Source: Lysobacteraceae bacterium (lineage in GTDB: Bacteria; Pseudomonadota; Gammaproteobacteria; Xanthomonadales; Rhodanobacteraceae). Taken from it: 53,267 nt of DNA. The notes below the pieces were generated by a model that did not search any database, had not been told where the DNA came from, and saw nothing but the letters and a program-made list of their open reading frames with translations. Each line of letters starts with the position of its first letter. Within the stretch, counting starts at the first letter, position 1. Where the stretch lies: NCBI GenBank assembly GCA_028870665.1, contig JAGWPB010000010.1:1-53267 (forward strand), read 5' to 3'. The position numbers and the translations under genes were made by a program. Shown one piece after another: positions 34,196 through 43,294 of the stretch.

Positions 34196-37069
34196 ATGAA
34201 GAGAAAGCTGTTGGTTGCCGCGATTTGCACCGCACTGGCGCTGCCGGCCATGCCCATGCTTGTCCATGCGCAGGATGCCACCCAGGGCACCAAGCCGGAC
34301 AAGAAGGAAACCAAGAAACTCAAGGAAGTCGTGGTGACCGGCTCGTTGATCCCGCAGTCGGAGATTGAGACCGCCTCGCCGGTGATCACGATCACTGCCG
34401 AGGACATCAAGAAGCAGGGATTCAGCAACCTCTATGACGCCCTGCGTGCCCAACCGCTGGTGACCGGCCAGGTCCAGGGCCAGCAGTTCCAGGCAGGCTT
34501 CACTCCGGGCGCCCAGACGATCAGCCTGCTCGGCCTGCCACCGGATTTCACCCTGATCATGGTCGATGGTCATCCGTTGGCCGACTATCCGCTGCTCTAC
34601 AACGGCTCTTTCAGTTTCACCGATGTGTCGTCCATTCCGCTGGCGATGATCGATCGTGTCGAGATCGTCCCCGGCAACCAGTCCTCGCTCTACGGCTCCG
34701 CGGCCATCGCGGGCGTGGTCAACATCATTCTCAAGCATCACGCCCAGGGCGTGGATTTCGACTACAAGGCGGGCGGCTATTCCGACGGCGGCGGTACCAG
34801 CCAGCGCCTGCAGCTGGTCGGCGGCTACGACAAGGGCCGCTTCAGCATGGTGTACGGCTTGCAGTACACCGACCAACAGCCGATCTGGGCTTTCCAGCGC
34901 GAGCTCACCGCCAGTACCTACAGCAATCCGAATCCGCAGCTCGCGGGTGTTCCGTCGGGCTCCTACTTCATTTTCGACGGCAGCACGGGGCAGGTCGTCG
35001 ATCCGAACAGCGTGACACCCAACGCCTGCGCCCAGATCGGCAATCAGTTTGGCGGCACGACGGTACGGGGTCCCTCGATGAGTTACAGGGGGAACGGCAA
35101 CTACGCCGTCAGCGGTTATCGTTGCGGCAGCGCCTATCTGCCCGGCTATACGACGCTGATGAACAGCAACCACGGCGGCAGCGCCTATGTGTCATCGCAG
35201 TTCCGGCTGAACGACAATGCCGAGCTCTACGCCACGCTGCTCTACAACATCGACAGCAAGGATTCCTACGCCGGCCCGTTCTACAACTTCTGGTCACCGA
35301 ACAACTTCGGTTATTTCGTCAACGCCAATACCGGCACCTTCCAGTACCTCTACGAGACGTTCTCGCCGGAAGAGGCTGGCGGCTTGGCAGCTGGCGCGAC
35401 GCATTTCCTGAACCGTTCTTACAACTTTTACGGCGGCATCAAGGGCAGCCTTGGGCAGACCGACTGGAACTACGACGCGTACTTCGCGCGTTCACAGAAC
35501 AACCTGACGTCCAATCAGCCTCGTCCGCTGACCAGCGCGGTCAACCAGTTCTTCCAGAATCAGTTCATGGGGCCGAAGCTGGGGACCTATTACGGCTACC
35601 CGATCTACGCACCCAATTACGCCAAGTTCTACCAGAGCTTCACGCCGGCCCAGTACCAGAGCTTCCTCGGCATCATCCACAGCAGCAGCGAGGCCTATAC
35701 CCAGAACGTCAACCTCAAGGTCACCAATACCGACTTGTTCGCCCTGCCGGCGGGTGATGTCGGTGTGGCCGGCCTGTTGCAGGTGGGCGACCAGCGCTGG
35801 TCGTTGCCGGTCAATCCGCTGCTGGCCTCGGGCGGCTTCTGGGGCATCACCGGGTCGTCCGGTGGCGGCCTGCGCAACAACTATGCCGGCGCGCTGGAGT
35901 TCAACGTGCCGATCACCCGCATGCTGACGGCGGATGTCTCGGCACGCTACGACCGTTTCCACAATGACGGCGGTGGCACGGCCAGCAAGCCGACCTACAA
36001 GCTGGGACTCGAGTTCCGGCCGATCAAGACCTTGCTGTTGCGCGCCAGCTACTCGACCGCGTTCCGCATGCCGGACATGGGCTACGTGTTCAACGGGCCC
36101 AGCGGCTTCTTCACCTCGGTCACCGACTACTACCAGTGCGAGCTGCTGTTCCCCGGAACGCCGTTCAACCAGTGCGCGACGATTCCCAATCCGCGCATCA
36201 CGCCGCAGATCGAGGGCACCAACGCCTCCAATCCCGGGCTGCAGCCGATCACCTCGAAGTCCTGGGGCGGCGGCTTCGTCTGGTCGCCGACCTCCAATAT
36301 CGACCTGAAGGCCGACTACTACGACATTCGCATCAGCAACGAGGTGCAGTACCAGAGCATCGACTCGCTGTTGCAGACCGACGCGCAGTGCCTGCTCGGG
36401 CAGATTCCAGCGACATCGCCGGCGTGCATCGCCGCCGAGGCGGCGATCCAGCGCGGTCCTGCGAATGGGCCGATCCCGTACCAATTGCTGGGCGTGACCG
36501 TCAAACCGATCAACATCGCGCGCGAGCGGGTCAGCGGCATCATTTCGTCGGCGAGCTACCGCTATGACGCCGGACGCTACGGCGAGTTCGACTTTGGCGC
36601 CCAGTACAACGTGACCATGCGCCATACGCTGCAGCTGGCGCCCGGCGCGCCGACCTACGATCTGATGCACAACCCCTACTACGACTATCTGTCGGCGCAG
36701 GGCGGATCGGCGATCGGGCCCGAGTTCAAGACCATCTTCAGCGGCAACGTGACGTGGAGCATCGGCAACTGGTCGACCACCCTGACCGGAATCCGCTACG
36801 GCAAGCTAGCCAACCAGGCGGCCTACACCAACCCGACCGTTTACAGCAGCTACGGTGCCGGCCGGGTCAAGCCGTGGGTGCTCTACAACGCGACCGTCCG
36901 CTACAACCTGACGCCCGATGCCAGCGTGACCCTGACAGTCAACAATCTGTTCAACCGCATGCCGCCGCGCGACAACAGCGCGACCGCCTGGCCGTACTAC
37001 GACTTCGGTGCCTACAACCCGTTCGGACGTTCGTATTTCCTCGATTTCAACGTCCGCTTCGGCGGTTGA
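34196..37069 (+). CDS. TonB-dependent outer-membrane receptor 2
   Basis: 957 aa, start at MKRKLLVAAICTALALPAMP after AAGGGG. Signal peptide ends near VHA-QDA; the plug begins EVVVTGSLIPQSEIETASP. It shares long stretches with receptor 1 in signal peptide, plug and barrel, so the two arose by tandem duplication and then diverged (for example an extra loop near SAQGGSAIGPEFK). The barrel ends SYFLDFNVRFGG with a terminal aromatic in the last strand. An S9 peptidase gene follows after a terminator. Substrate unknown; peptide import is the best guess. Confidence 0.93.
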   Translation: MKRKLLVAAICTALALPAMPMLVHAQDATQGTKPDKKETKKLKEVVVTGSLIPQSEIETASPVITITAEDIKKQGFSNLYDALRAQPLVTGQVQGQQFQAGFTPGAQTISLLGLPPDFTLIMVDGHPLADYPLLYNGSFSFTDVSSIPLAMIDRVEIVPGNQSSLYGSAAIAGVVNIILKHHAQGVDFDYKAGGYSDGGGTSQRLQLVGGYDKGRFSMVYGLQYTDQQPIWAFQRELTASTYSNPNPQLAGVPSGSYFIFDGSTGQVVDPNSVTPNACAQIGNQFGGTTVRGPSMSYRGNGNYAVSGYRCGSAYLPGYTTLMNSNHGGSAYVSSQFRLNDNAELYATLLYNIDSKDSYAGPFYNFWSPNNFGYFVNANTGTFQYLYETFSPEEAGGLAAGATHFLNRSYNFYGGIKGSLGQTDWNYDAYFARSQNNLTSNQPRPLTSAVNQFFQNQFMGPKLGTYYGYPIYAPNYAKFYQSFTPAQYQSFLGIIHSSSEAYTQNVNLKVTNTDLFALPAGDVGVAGLLQVGDQRWSLPVNPLLASGGFWGITGSSGGGLRNNYAGALEFNVPITRMLTADVSARYDRFHNDGGGTASKPTYKLGLEFRPIKTLLLRASYSTAFRMPDMGYVFNGPSGFFTSVTDYYQCELLFPGTPFNQCATIPNPRITPQIEGTNASNPGLQPITSKSWGGGFVWSPTSNIDLKADYYDIRISNEVQYQSIDSLLQTDAQCLLGQIPATSPACIAAEAAIQRGPANGPIPYQLLGVTVKPINIARERVSGIISSASYRYDAGRYGEFDFGAQYNVTMRHTLQLAPGAPTYDLMHNPYYDYLSAQGGSAIGPEFKTIFSGNVTWSIGNWSTTLTGIRYGKLANQAAYTNPTVYSSYGAGRVKPWVLYNATVRYNLTPDASVTLTVNNLFNRMPPRDNSATAWPYYDFGAYNPFGRSYFLDFNVRFGG

Positions 37070-37093
37070 TCCTCTCCAGCGATGGGTGTGATC

Positions 37094-37123
37094 GGGCCGG
37101 CGGTGACGCCGGCCCCTCTTTTT
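37094..37123 (+). terminator. Rho-independent terminator after TonB-dependent receptor 2
   Basis: Stem GGGCCGGC/GCCGGCCC with loop GGTGAC, followed by CTCTTTTT. It separates receptor 2 from the S9 peptidase start only 75 bases on, so the peptidase is either fed by readthrough or has its own promoter. Confidence 0.9.
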
Positions 37124-37197
37124 CAGAGGCGTGACATCGGCATGCCGGCACTCACGCGAAGGCCTGCCCACACTGTCGATAACCCAGGGAGCGCCAT

Positions 37198-39279
37198 ATG
37201 AAGCTGCGTTCGGTCTCTTTCATTGCCTCGGGGCTGCTTGCCTGCGGTGCGCTGGCCCATGCCGCGCCACCGCGACTGCCCACCGCCGACTTCGCGCGCG
37301 CGCCGGACCTGCGCCAGGCCACGCTCGCGCCCGATGGCAAGCATCTGGCCCTCGTGCTGGCAGAACATCAGACCGCCGGCGCCGATGCCACCGAGCAGCT
37401 GGTGGTTTTCGATTTGCCGACGCTGCAGGTCGCGTCACGGCTGAACTTCGCGCTGGATCGGCTGCCGGGCCAGATCACCTGGGTCAGCGATACCCGGCTG
37501 GTCGTGGCCGAGGCGCGCCAGACCGGCACCCTGGATCAGCCGTCGCTGGACGGCAACATCATCGCCCTGGATTACGACGGCAGGCACCAGCGCACGCTCT
37601 ACAGCCTGGTCGGTCGCGGCAACCTGGGCAGCTCGTTCAACATGATGTCGATGGAGCAGGGCTATCCGAACCTCGATGGACCCACGCTGGCGATGGATGG
37701 CCACGTGTTCATCTCGATCACGCCGTTCCCGCACAACGAGGGCACCCGCAACCAGGAGGCCCGGCGCACGCTGCTCTACGACGTCAACACCCTGGACGGC
37801 TACCCGAAGCAGGTCGCCGAGATCCATCGCGGCGGCATGCAGTTTCTGGTCGATCGCGATGTCGCGCTGTATGCCTACGGCAGCAACGACAAGCTGGAGC
37901 CTGTCGTCTATTCGCGCGCCGATGGGCACTCGCAGTGGCAGCGCATGCCGGCTGCGGAGACCGGCAAGGTGTTCATCCCCGGGCAGGTCACGGCGGACGG
38001 CAAGCATGTCGATGCGCTCTACAGCGCCGCGGGCGGACCGTTGCAGCTGATCGAGGCCAACCTGGATGGCAGCGGTCGGCATGTTCTGGCCAGCGACCCG
38101 TTCGGCTCGGTCGATACCGGCAGCGAGCTGGGCGCGATGAATGACGGCTACGGCCCGATCCTGCGCTCCTGGTCCACGCCGCGCAGCCACACGCCGTTTG
38201 CGGTGACTTTTTCCGGCGTCTATGCCAATGGCAAGCCGGCGATCACCTACCTGCAGGATGATCGCTACGCGCAGATCCTGAAAGCGCTGAACACGCAGTT
38301 CGGCGATCACCTGGTCACCTTCGCGGGCATCAGCCGCGACGGTTCGACCATTCTCGTGCATGCGATCAGCGGTCAGGATCCGGGCGAATACGCGCTGCTG
38401 GACACGGCGTCCATGCAGATGAAGCCGCTGTTCCAGTCGGAGCCGTGGATCAAGCCGGACCAGATCGGGCCGCGCATGGCGTTCCAGTTCCACAATCGCA
38501 GCGGTACGCTGCTGGACGGCTACCTGACTCTGCCGGCGGGCGTGCCGTCCAGGGATCTGCCGACGGTGGTGATGGTCCATGGCGGCCCGATCGGCATCCG
38601 CGACCAGTGGGATTACGACCCGTTGCAGATCGCGCCGTTTCTCGCCAATCGCGGCTACGCCGTGCTCAACGTCAACTACCGCGGCTCCAGCGGGCGCGGT
38701 CTGGGCTTCGAGGATTCGGGCTATCGCCAGTTCGGCACCGGCATCCAGAACGACATCATCGACGCGGTGCACTGGGCGATCCGCAAGGGGTACGTCGATC
38801 CGCAGCGCATCTGCGTCTTCGGCGGCAGCTTCGGCGGCTACTCGGCGCTGATGCAGCCGATCCTGGCGCCGGACCTGTACAAGTGCGCGATCGACTATGC
38901 CGGCGTGTCCGACTACACCATCGAGTTCGATCGCAGCGACACCTCGCATTCCAAGCTCGGCAACAACTATTTCGCCATGGCCGTGGGCACGCGCGCCGAT
39001 GGCAAGGCGATCTCGCCGCTGTCCATGCTCGGCCGCTTCAACGTGCCGGTGCTGATCGCCCAGGGCGGTTCCGACCCGCGGGTCCCGCCGCAGAACGCCG
39101 AACGCCTGCGCGATGCGCTGGAAGCCGCGCACAAGCCCTATCAGTGGCTGTATTTCCCCAAGGAGCCGCACGGCTTCACCACCGAGCCGCACCGGCTGGC
39201 GCTGCTGCAGAAGATGGAGGCGTTTCTGACCGAGTATCTGGGGCCGGGCGTCACCGCGACAGGCACCAGCCGGCCCTGA
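37198..39279 (+). CDS. Secreted S9 family peptidase 1 (prolyl-oligopeptidase-like)
   Basis: 693 aa. A signal peptide (MKLRSVSFIASGLLACGALA, cleavage near AHA-AP) sends it to the periplasm. A degenerate beta-propeller-like region (about 30-410) gates the C-terminal alpha/beta hydrolase domain (about 430-690): HGGPIGIRDQWDYDP, nucleophile GGSFGGY (Ser544), Asp626 in AQGGSDPRVP and His658 in KEPHGFTTEPHR. S9 enzymes cleave short peptides, often after proline; the lasso-peptide isopeptidases of proteobacteria belong to the same clan and also sit beside TonB receptors. It is paralogous to the peptidase at 41.1 kb. Confidence 0.93.
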   Translation: MKLRSVSFIASGLLACGALAHAAPPRLPTADFARAPDLRQATLAPDGKHLALVLAEHQTAGADATEQLVVFDLPTLQVASRLNFALDRLPGQITWVSDTRLVVAEARQTGTLDQPSLDGNIIALDYDGRHQRTLYSLVGRGNLGSSFNMMSMEQGYPNLDGPTLAMDGHVFISITPFPHNEGTRNQEARRTLLYDVNTLDGYPKQVAEIHRGGMQFLVDRDVALYAYGSNDKLEPVVYSRADGHSQWQRMPAAETGKVFIPGQVTADGKHVDALYSAAGGPLQLIEANLDGSGRHVLASDPFGSVDTGSELGAMNDGYGPILRSWSTPRSHTPFAVTFSGVYANGKPAITYLQDDRYAQILKALNTQFGDHLVTFAGISRDGSTILVHAISGQDPGEYALLDTASMQMKPLFQSEPWIKPDQIGPRMAFQFHNRSGTLLDGYLTLPAGVPSRDLPTVVMVHGGPIGIRDQWDYDPLQIAPFLANRGYAVLNVNYRGSSGRGLGFEDSGYRQFGTGIQNDIIDAVHWAIRKGYVDPQRICVFGGSFGGYSALMQPILAPDLYKCAIDYAGVSDYTIEFDRSDTSHSKLGNNYFAMAVGTRADGKAISPLSMLGRFNVPVLIAQGGSDPRVPPQNAERLRDALEAAHKPYQWLYFPKEPHGFTTEPHRLALLQKMEAFLTEYLGPGVTATGTSRP

Positions 39280-39291
39280 TCCGAAGTCGGC

Positions 39292-39330
39292 GCGAACCAC
39301 GACCGCGTGCTTCCTGCGGTCGCGGTTCGC
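39292..39330. terminator. Probable bidirectional terminator hairpin
   Basis: GCGAACCACGACCGC and GCGGTCGCGGTTCGC pair over 15 bases with one mismatch around a 9-base loop. It sits exactly between two convergent genes (S9 peptidase 1 and the TPR sulfotransferase). There is no T-run. Confidence 0.55.
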
Positions 39331-39352
39331 TGCGGCGCGGGCGGCGCGCTGC

Positions 39353-40912
39353 TCAGCCTTCGCCCAGCGCCTGCGCCAGCGGAGCGAGCTGGGCCTGGTA
39401 GCGCCGCCATTCGGAGAGCGCGCGCCGATGGATCGGCTCGCGCACCTGCGCGCTGCTCAGGGTCGAGACCGGGTTCGAATTGCCGGCGGGATCGATGCAG
39501 CGTGCGTCGTAGGGCAGCCCGCAGTGCGCCAGTACCCGGCGCAGGACCGCTTCGGAATCATCGACCAGTGCCTCGTAGGAGACGTCGAGGATCACGCCCG
39601 GCATCAGCCGTTGCCACTGGCCCATGCAGGCCTGATAGTCGCGGTAGTGCGCGGCGAGCTCATCCAGGCGATAGCTGTAGGTGTGCGAGGCACCGAACAT
39701 CGCCTTGTAGTTGGAGTAGCACACCTCCATCGCCGAGCGTCGCATGTGCAGGATGACCGCATGCGGCAGTGCCTTGCGGATGAAACCCGCCAGCATCCAG
39801 TTGGCCGGCAGCTTGTCGATGTAGTGGCTGCGGCCCTGCGCGTGCCACTGGGTCTGCTCGAGGTAGCGTCGGGCCAACAGCGCATAGTCGGCGTCTGCCG
39901 CACGATCGAGCAGGGTGTCATCGAGTACGCCCGAGCCGTGGGTGTCCGCAACGTAGCGCAACTGTCGCGGGAAGTCGGGCAGCTCGCCCGGCGACGCCAC
40001 CTGCGGATGATTGCCCAGCAGGCGTTCGAGCAGGGTGGTGCCCGAGCGCGGCATGCCGAGGATGAAGATCGGTACCGGTCCGTCCTGTGGCGCGGCGGTT
40101 TCGCGCAGAAAGGCAGCGCTGCAGATCACGCGCACCCGCTCGAAGTGGCGCGACTCCGTGGCGCCGTCGTGGCCGACACGGGCGCGCATCAGGTCGTTGC
40201 CGCGTACCAGCGCCGACCACGCTTCGTCGCTGCGCCCCAGATCGTCCAGCGCCTTGAAGCGGGCGAACTCGAAGGCGTCGCCGTCCTCGTTGTCCGTGGA
40301 GGCGGACGCCGCATGCGCGGCGATATGGCGCAGAAGCGTTTCGTCACGCTGGCGATGCAGTCGCGCCAGGGTGAGCGCTGCGCGTCCGAAACCCGGGCGC
40401 ATGGCGAGCGCGGCGCGAAGCTCCGACTCGGTCTCGGCGAGCCGGCCGAGAAACTGCAGCTGCAGCGCGCGAAAGTAGTGGAACTCGGGTTCATCGAGGC
40501 CCAGCGCGCGCGCGCGATCCATCAGGGCGAGTCCCTCGTCATGCTGGCCGATCAGCTGGTGCACGTGCGCCAGCTTGGCCAGTGCCGGCGCGTCGCGCGA
40601 AACGGCGATGCCGGGATGGCGCAGACAGTCGCGGGTGGCCACCGTTTCGCCGATGCGGAACAGGCAATGGGCGACGGTGCAGATGGTTTCGGCGTCGGCG
40701 GGAAGATGGCGTGTGGCGGCCAGTGCCTGGGCCGCCGCCTCGCGCAACTTGCCCTGGGCCAGCAGCACGCTGCTGAGCAGCATGCGGCCCTGGACGTTGG
40801 CGGGCTGCTCGGCGACCAGCGCCTCCAGCGCGATGCGCGCGGCGGGCAGGCGCTCATCGGCGATGTAGCGTTCGATGCGTGCCCAGCGGTGGTCGGCGAC
40901 GGCCATGGTCAT
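39353..40912 (-). CDS. TPR-containing sulfotransferase family protein
   Basis: 519 aa. Residues 1-260 are TPR-like helices (for example LARLHRQRDETLLRHI). The C-terminal sulfotransferase domain has the PAPS 5'-phosphate loop FILGMPRSGTTLLERLL (PRSGTT at 288-293), GNHPQVASPGE with a candidate catalytic Glu310, the segment YIDKLPANWMLAGF, an ILHMRRSAMEVCYSNYKAMF 3'-phosphate-binding stretch and the typical end STLSSAQVREPIHRR. This layout is shared with tyrosylprotein-sulfotransferase-like proteins. No signal peptide is visible, so it acts in the cytoplasm, where PAPS is. It lies between two S9 peptidase genes and is divergent from the second, hinting at a peptide or peptide-derived substrate. 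An ATG six bases in is an alternative start. Confidence 0.9.
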   Translation of the reverse strand: MTMAVADHRWARIERYIADERLPAARIALEALVAEQPANVQGRMLLSSVLLAQGKLREAAAQALAATRHLPADAETICTVAHCLFRIGETVATRDCLRHPGIAVSRDAPALAKLAHVHQLIGQHDEGLALMDRARALGLDEPEFHYFRALQLQFLGRLAETESELRAALAMRPGFGRAALTLARLHRQRDETLLRHIAAHAASASTDNEDGDAFEFARFKALDDLGRSDEAWSALVRGNDLMRARVGHDGATESRHFERVRVICSAAFLRETAAPQDGPVPIFILGMPRSGTTLLERLLGNHPQVASPGELPDFPRQLRYVADTHGSGVLDDTLLDRAADADYALLARRYLEQTQWHAQGRSHYIDKLPANWMLAGFIRKALPHAVILHMRRSAMEVCYSNYKAMFGASHTYSYRLDELAAHYRDYQACMGQWQRLMPGVILDVSYEALVDDSEAVLRRVLAHCGLPYDARCIDPAGNSNPVSTLSSAQVREPIHRRALSEWRRYQAQLAPLAQALGEG

Positions 40913-41093
40913 GCGCCCTGGGGGGCTGGAGGAATCGCGTCATTGTGCCTGCGCCGCTGCGCGATGTGTCGGCATGGACATCGGCCGGGTCGCATCCGGA
41001 TCCCTGCCGGAAGTCAGTCTTGCCCGGCGCCAAGGCTTGCGATTTGATAACGAATGGCATACCGGCGCACAGGGCGCCGGCCAGGGGGACGAC

Positions 41094-43172
41094 ATGGAAA
41101 GGAAATCGTTGCGCCGCGGCGCGGGGGCGCTGGCGCTGCTGTTGATCGGCGGATGGATGAGTGCCGACGCGCTCGCGGCACCTCTGGATGCTGCGGAATC
41201 GGCAACGGCGGTGCCCGGCGTGCCGCCGCTCCTGCCGGTGAGCGACTTCGCGCGTCGCGCCAGCCTTGGCTCGCCGGCGCTGTCGCCGAACGGGCGTTAC
41301 CTCGCCGTCAGCGTGCGCGAGGAAGACAACGATGCCGACAGCAGCCGCTACCAGTTGGCGGTGCTCGAGCTGCCGTCGCTCAAGCCGCTGGCCAAGCTCA
41401 ACATGGCGCCCTATACCCAGCCGGCGCGCATCGCCTGGGTCAGCCCGACGCGACTGATCGTGGAGAAGGCGCGCGAGAGCGGCACGCTGGACGCGCCGGG
41501 CCTGACCGGCGAGATCGTCGCGCTCAACTTCGACGGTTCGCAGCAGCGCATCCTCTACAGCTTCGAGGCGCGCGGCGGTCGCAGCGGCAATGACGCCATG
41601 CTGCGCATGCCCTACGGCTATCCCGAGGTGATCGGCGTTCCGTCCAGCTACAACGGCCATCTGTACCTGCAGATCGCGCCGGCGCCGGAAAACAGCAACG
41701 GCCAGTCGGTCGACACCTACCGCACCCTGCTGTTCGACGTCGATACGGTCAGCGGCTACCCGGTCGAGATCGCCAGCATCGACAAGGGCAACATGCGCTT
41801 CGTGGTCGCCGACGGCAAGCCCTGGTATGCCGAAGGCAGCAACGACAACAATGACCCGGTCGTCTATCGCACCACGGATGCCGGCAAGAGCTGGTCGTTG
41901 ATGCCGGCGCAAGTCGTCGGCAAAGGCTGGAGTCCGCTGGCGCTCAGCCCCGATCGCCAGCACGTTTATGCGCTGGACGGAGCCGACGGCGGGCCCGAGC
42001 GCCTGGTCGAGGCCCGCCTCGACGGCAGCGAATCGCGCGTGCTGGCCGGCGATCCCTTCTTTTCCGTCGCTGCGGTGCGCTTCACGCCGGAACCGCGGCA
42101 GCCCTATGCCGCGCTGATCGAAGGTGGCCGTCCGCACTGGATCACCATCGGCGACACGCCCTGGGGCGATGCCCTCACGGCGTTGGGCACGCAGTTCGCC
42201 GACCGGTTCGTGGCCATCGCCAGCATGAGCCGCGACGGCAACACCCTGCTGATCGCGGCGACGAGCGACCGCAGCCCCGGCGTCTATGCCCTGCTCGATC
42301 GCTCGAGCATGCACCTGCGGCCGCTGTATCAGACGGCACCGTGGATCGACCCCGCGCGGATGGCCGCGACCACGCCGATCCGCTACCGCAACCGCAGCGG
42401 GACGGACATCGCCGGCTATCTCACCCTGCCGGCCGGACGCGCGCCGAAGAACCTGCCGCTGGTAGTGCTGCCGCACGGCGGCCCGATCGGTCCCGCCGAC
42501 GCCTGGTTCTACGATCCCGACGTGCAGTTTCTCGCCAACCGCGGCTATGCCGTGCTCAAGGTCAACTACCGCGGTTCCGGCGGGCGCGGCGACCACTTCC
42601 TCAAGTCGGGCTACCGGCAGTGGGGCACCGGCATGATCGACGACATGATCGACGGCGTGCGCTGGACGATCGCGCAGGGTCAGGTCGATCCGGCGCGCAT
42701 CTGCGTCTACGGCGGCAGCTACGGCGGCTACGCCTCGCTGATGCTGCCGATCCGCGCGCCCGACCTGTTCAAGTGCGCGATCGACTACGTCGGCGTCACC
42801 GATCTGACCATCCAGTTCGATCGCAGCGATACGCGCCGCTCCAGCTACGGGCGCACCTATTTCAGGCAGGCGATGGCGGCCACGCGCGAGGAGGCGCGTG
42901 CGATCTCGCCGCTCCATCTGCTGGAGCAGCTCAAGGTACCGGTGCTGATCGCCAGCGGCGGCGCCGACAAGCGGGTGCCGATCCAGAACGCCGACGCCCT
43001 GCGCGACGCGCTCGACAAGGCGCACAAGCCGTACGAATGGCTGATGTTCCCGAAGGAGGGCCACGGCTTCTTCACCGAGCCGCATCGCGCGGAGTTCTAC
43101 ACCCGCATGCAGGACTTTCTGGCGAAGTATGTCGGTGCCGGTGCGACTTCGGCTGCGGCGACCGCCGATTGA
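41094..43172 (+). CDS. Secreted S9 family peptidase 2 (prolyl-oligopeptidase-like)
   Basis: 692 aa, start at MERKSLRRGAGALALLLIGG after AGGGGGA; the frame is open upstream but unsupported. The signal peptide is probably cleaved near ALA-AP. The propeller-like N-terminal region (about 45-410) precedes the hydrolase domain: HGGPIGPADAWFYDP, GGSYGGY (Ser542), Asp625 in SGGADKRVP and His657 in KEGHGFFTEPHR. It aligns with peptidase 1 over its full length (shared FLANRGYAVL, VNYRGS, FKCAIDY-type blocks), so the pair is a duplication. Divergent from the TPR sulfotransferase with about 180 bases between starts, where a promoter for both may lie. Confidence 0.93.
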   Translation: MERKSLRRGAGALALLLIGGWMSADALAAPLDAAESATAVPGVPPLLPVSDFARRASLGSPALSPNGRYLAVSVREEDNDADSSRYQLAVLELPSLKPLAKLNMAPYTQPARIAWVSPTRLIVEKARESGTLDAPGLTGEIVALNFDGSQQRILYSFEARGGRSGNDAMLRMPYGYPEVIGVPSSYNGHLYLQIAPAPENSNGQSVDTYRTLLFDVDTVSGYPVEIASIDKGNMRFVVADGKPWYAEGSNDNNDPVVYRTTDAGKSWSLMPAQVVGKGWSPLALSPDRQHVYALDGADGGPERLVEARLDGSESRVLAGDPFFSVAAVRFTPEPRQPYAALIEGGRPHWITIGDTPWGDALTALGTQFADRFVAIASMSRDGNTLLIAATSDRSPGVYALLDRSSMHLRPLYQTAPWIDPARMAATTPIRYRNRSGTDIAGYLTLPAGRAPKNLPLVVLPHGGPIGPADAWFYDPDVQFLANRGYAVLKVNYRGSGGRGDHFLKSGYRQWGTGMIDDMIDGVRWTIAQGQVDPARICVYGGSYGGYASLMLPIRAPDLFKCAIDYVGVTDLTIQFDRSDTRRSSYGRTYFRQAMAATREEARAISPLHLLEQLKVPVLIASGGADKRVPIQNADALRDALDKAHKPYEWLMFPKEGHGFFTEPHRAEFYTRMQDFLAKYVGAGATSAAATAD

Positions 43173-43294
43173 GCGGGCGGAGCAGGACGGCCGTGGCGCG
43201 CTGACGCTGCGGCCGTGTGTTGCGGGCCGGGCGCCGGCCGGGCTGCGCAGTCCGGTCGGCCCGCCTCGGCAAGGCGCGGGGTTGACCCGCCCGC

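Noticed and set aside
30919-43172. Lasso-peptide biosynthesis cluster
   Set aside because: TonB receptor and S9 enzymes fit isopeptidase loci, but there is no precursor-sized gene with a leader, no asparagine-synthase-like cyclase and no transglutaminase-like protease.
43173-43294. Terminator between S9 peptidase 2 and the hydrolase gene
   Set aside because: Several short GC-rich stems can be drawn, but none is clearly longer than expected in such sequence and there is no T-run.
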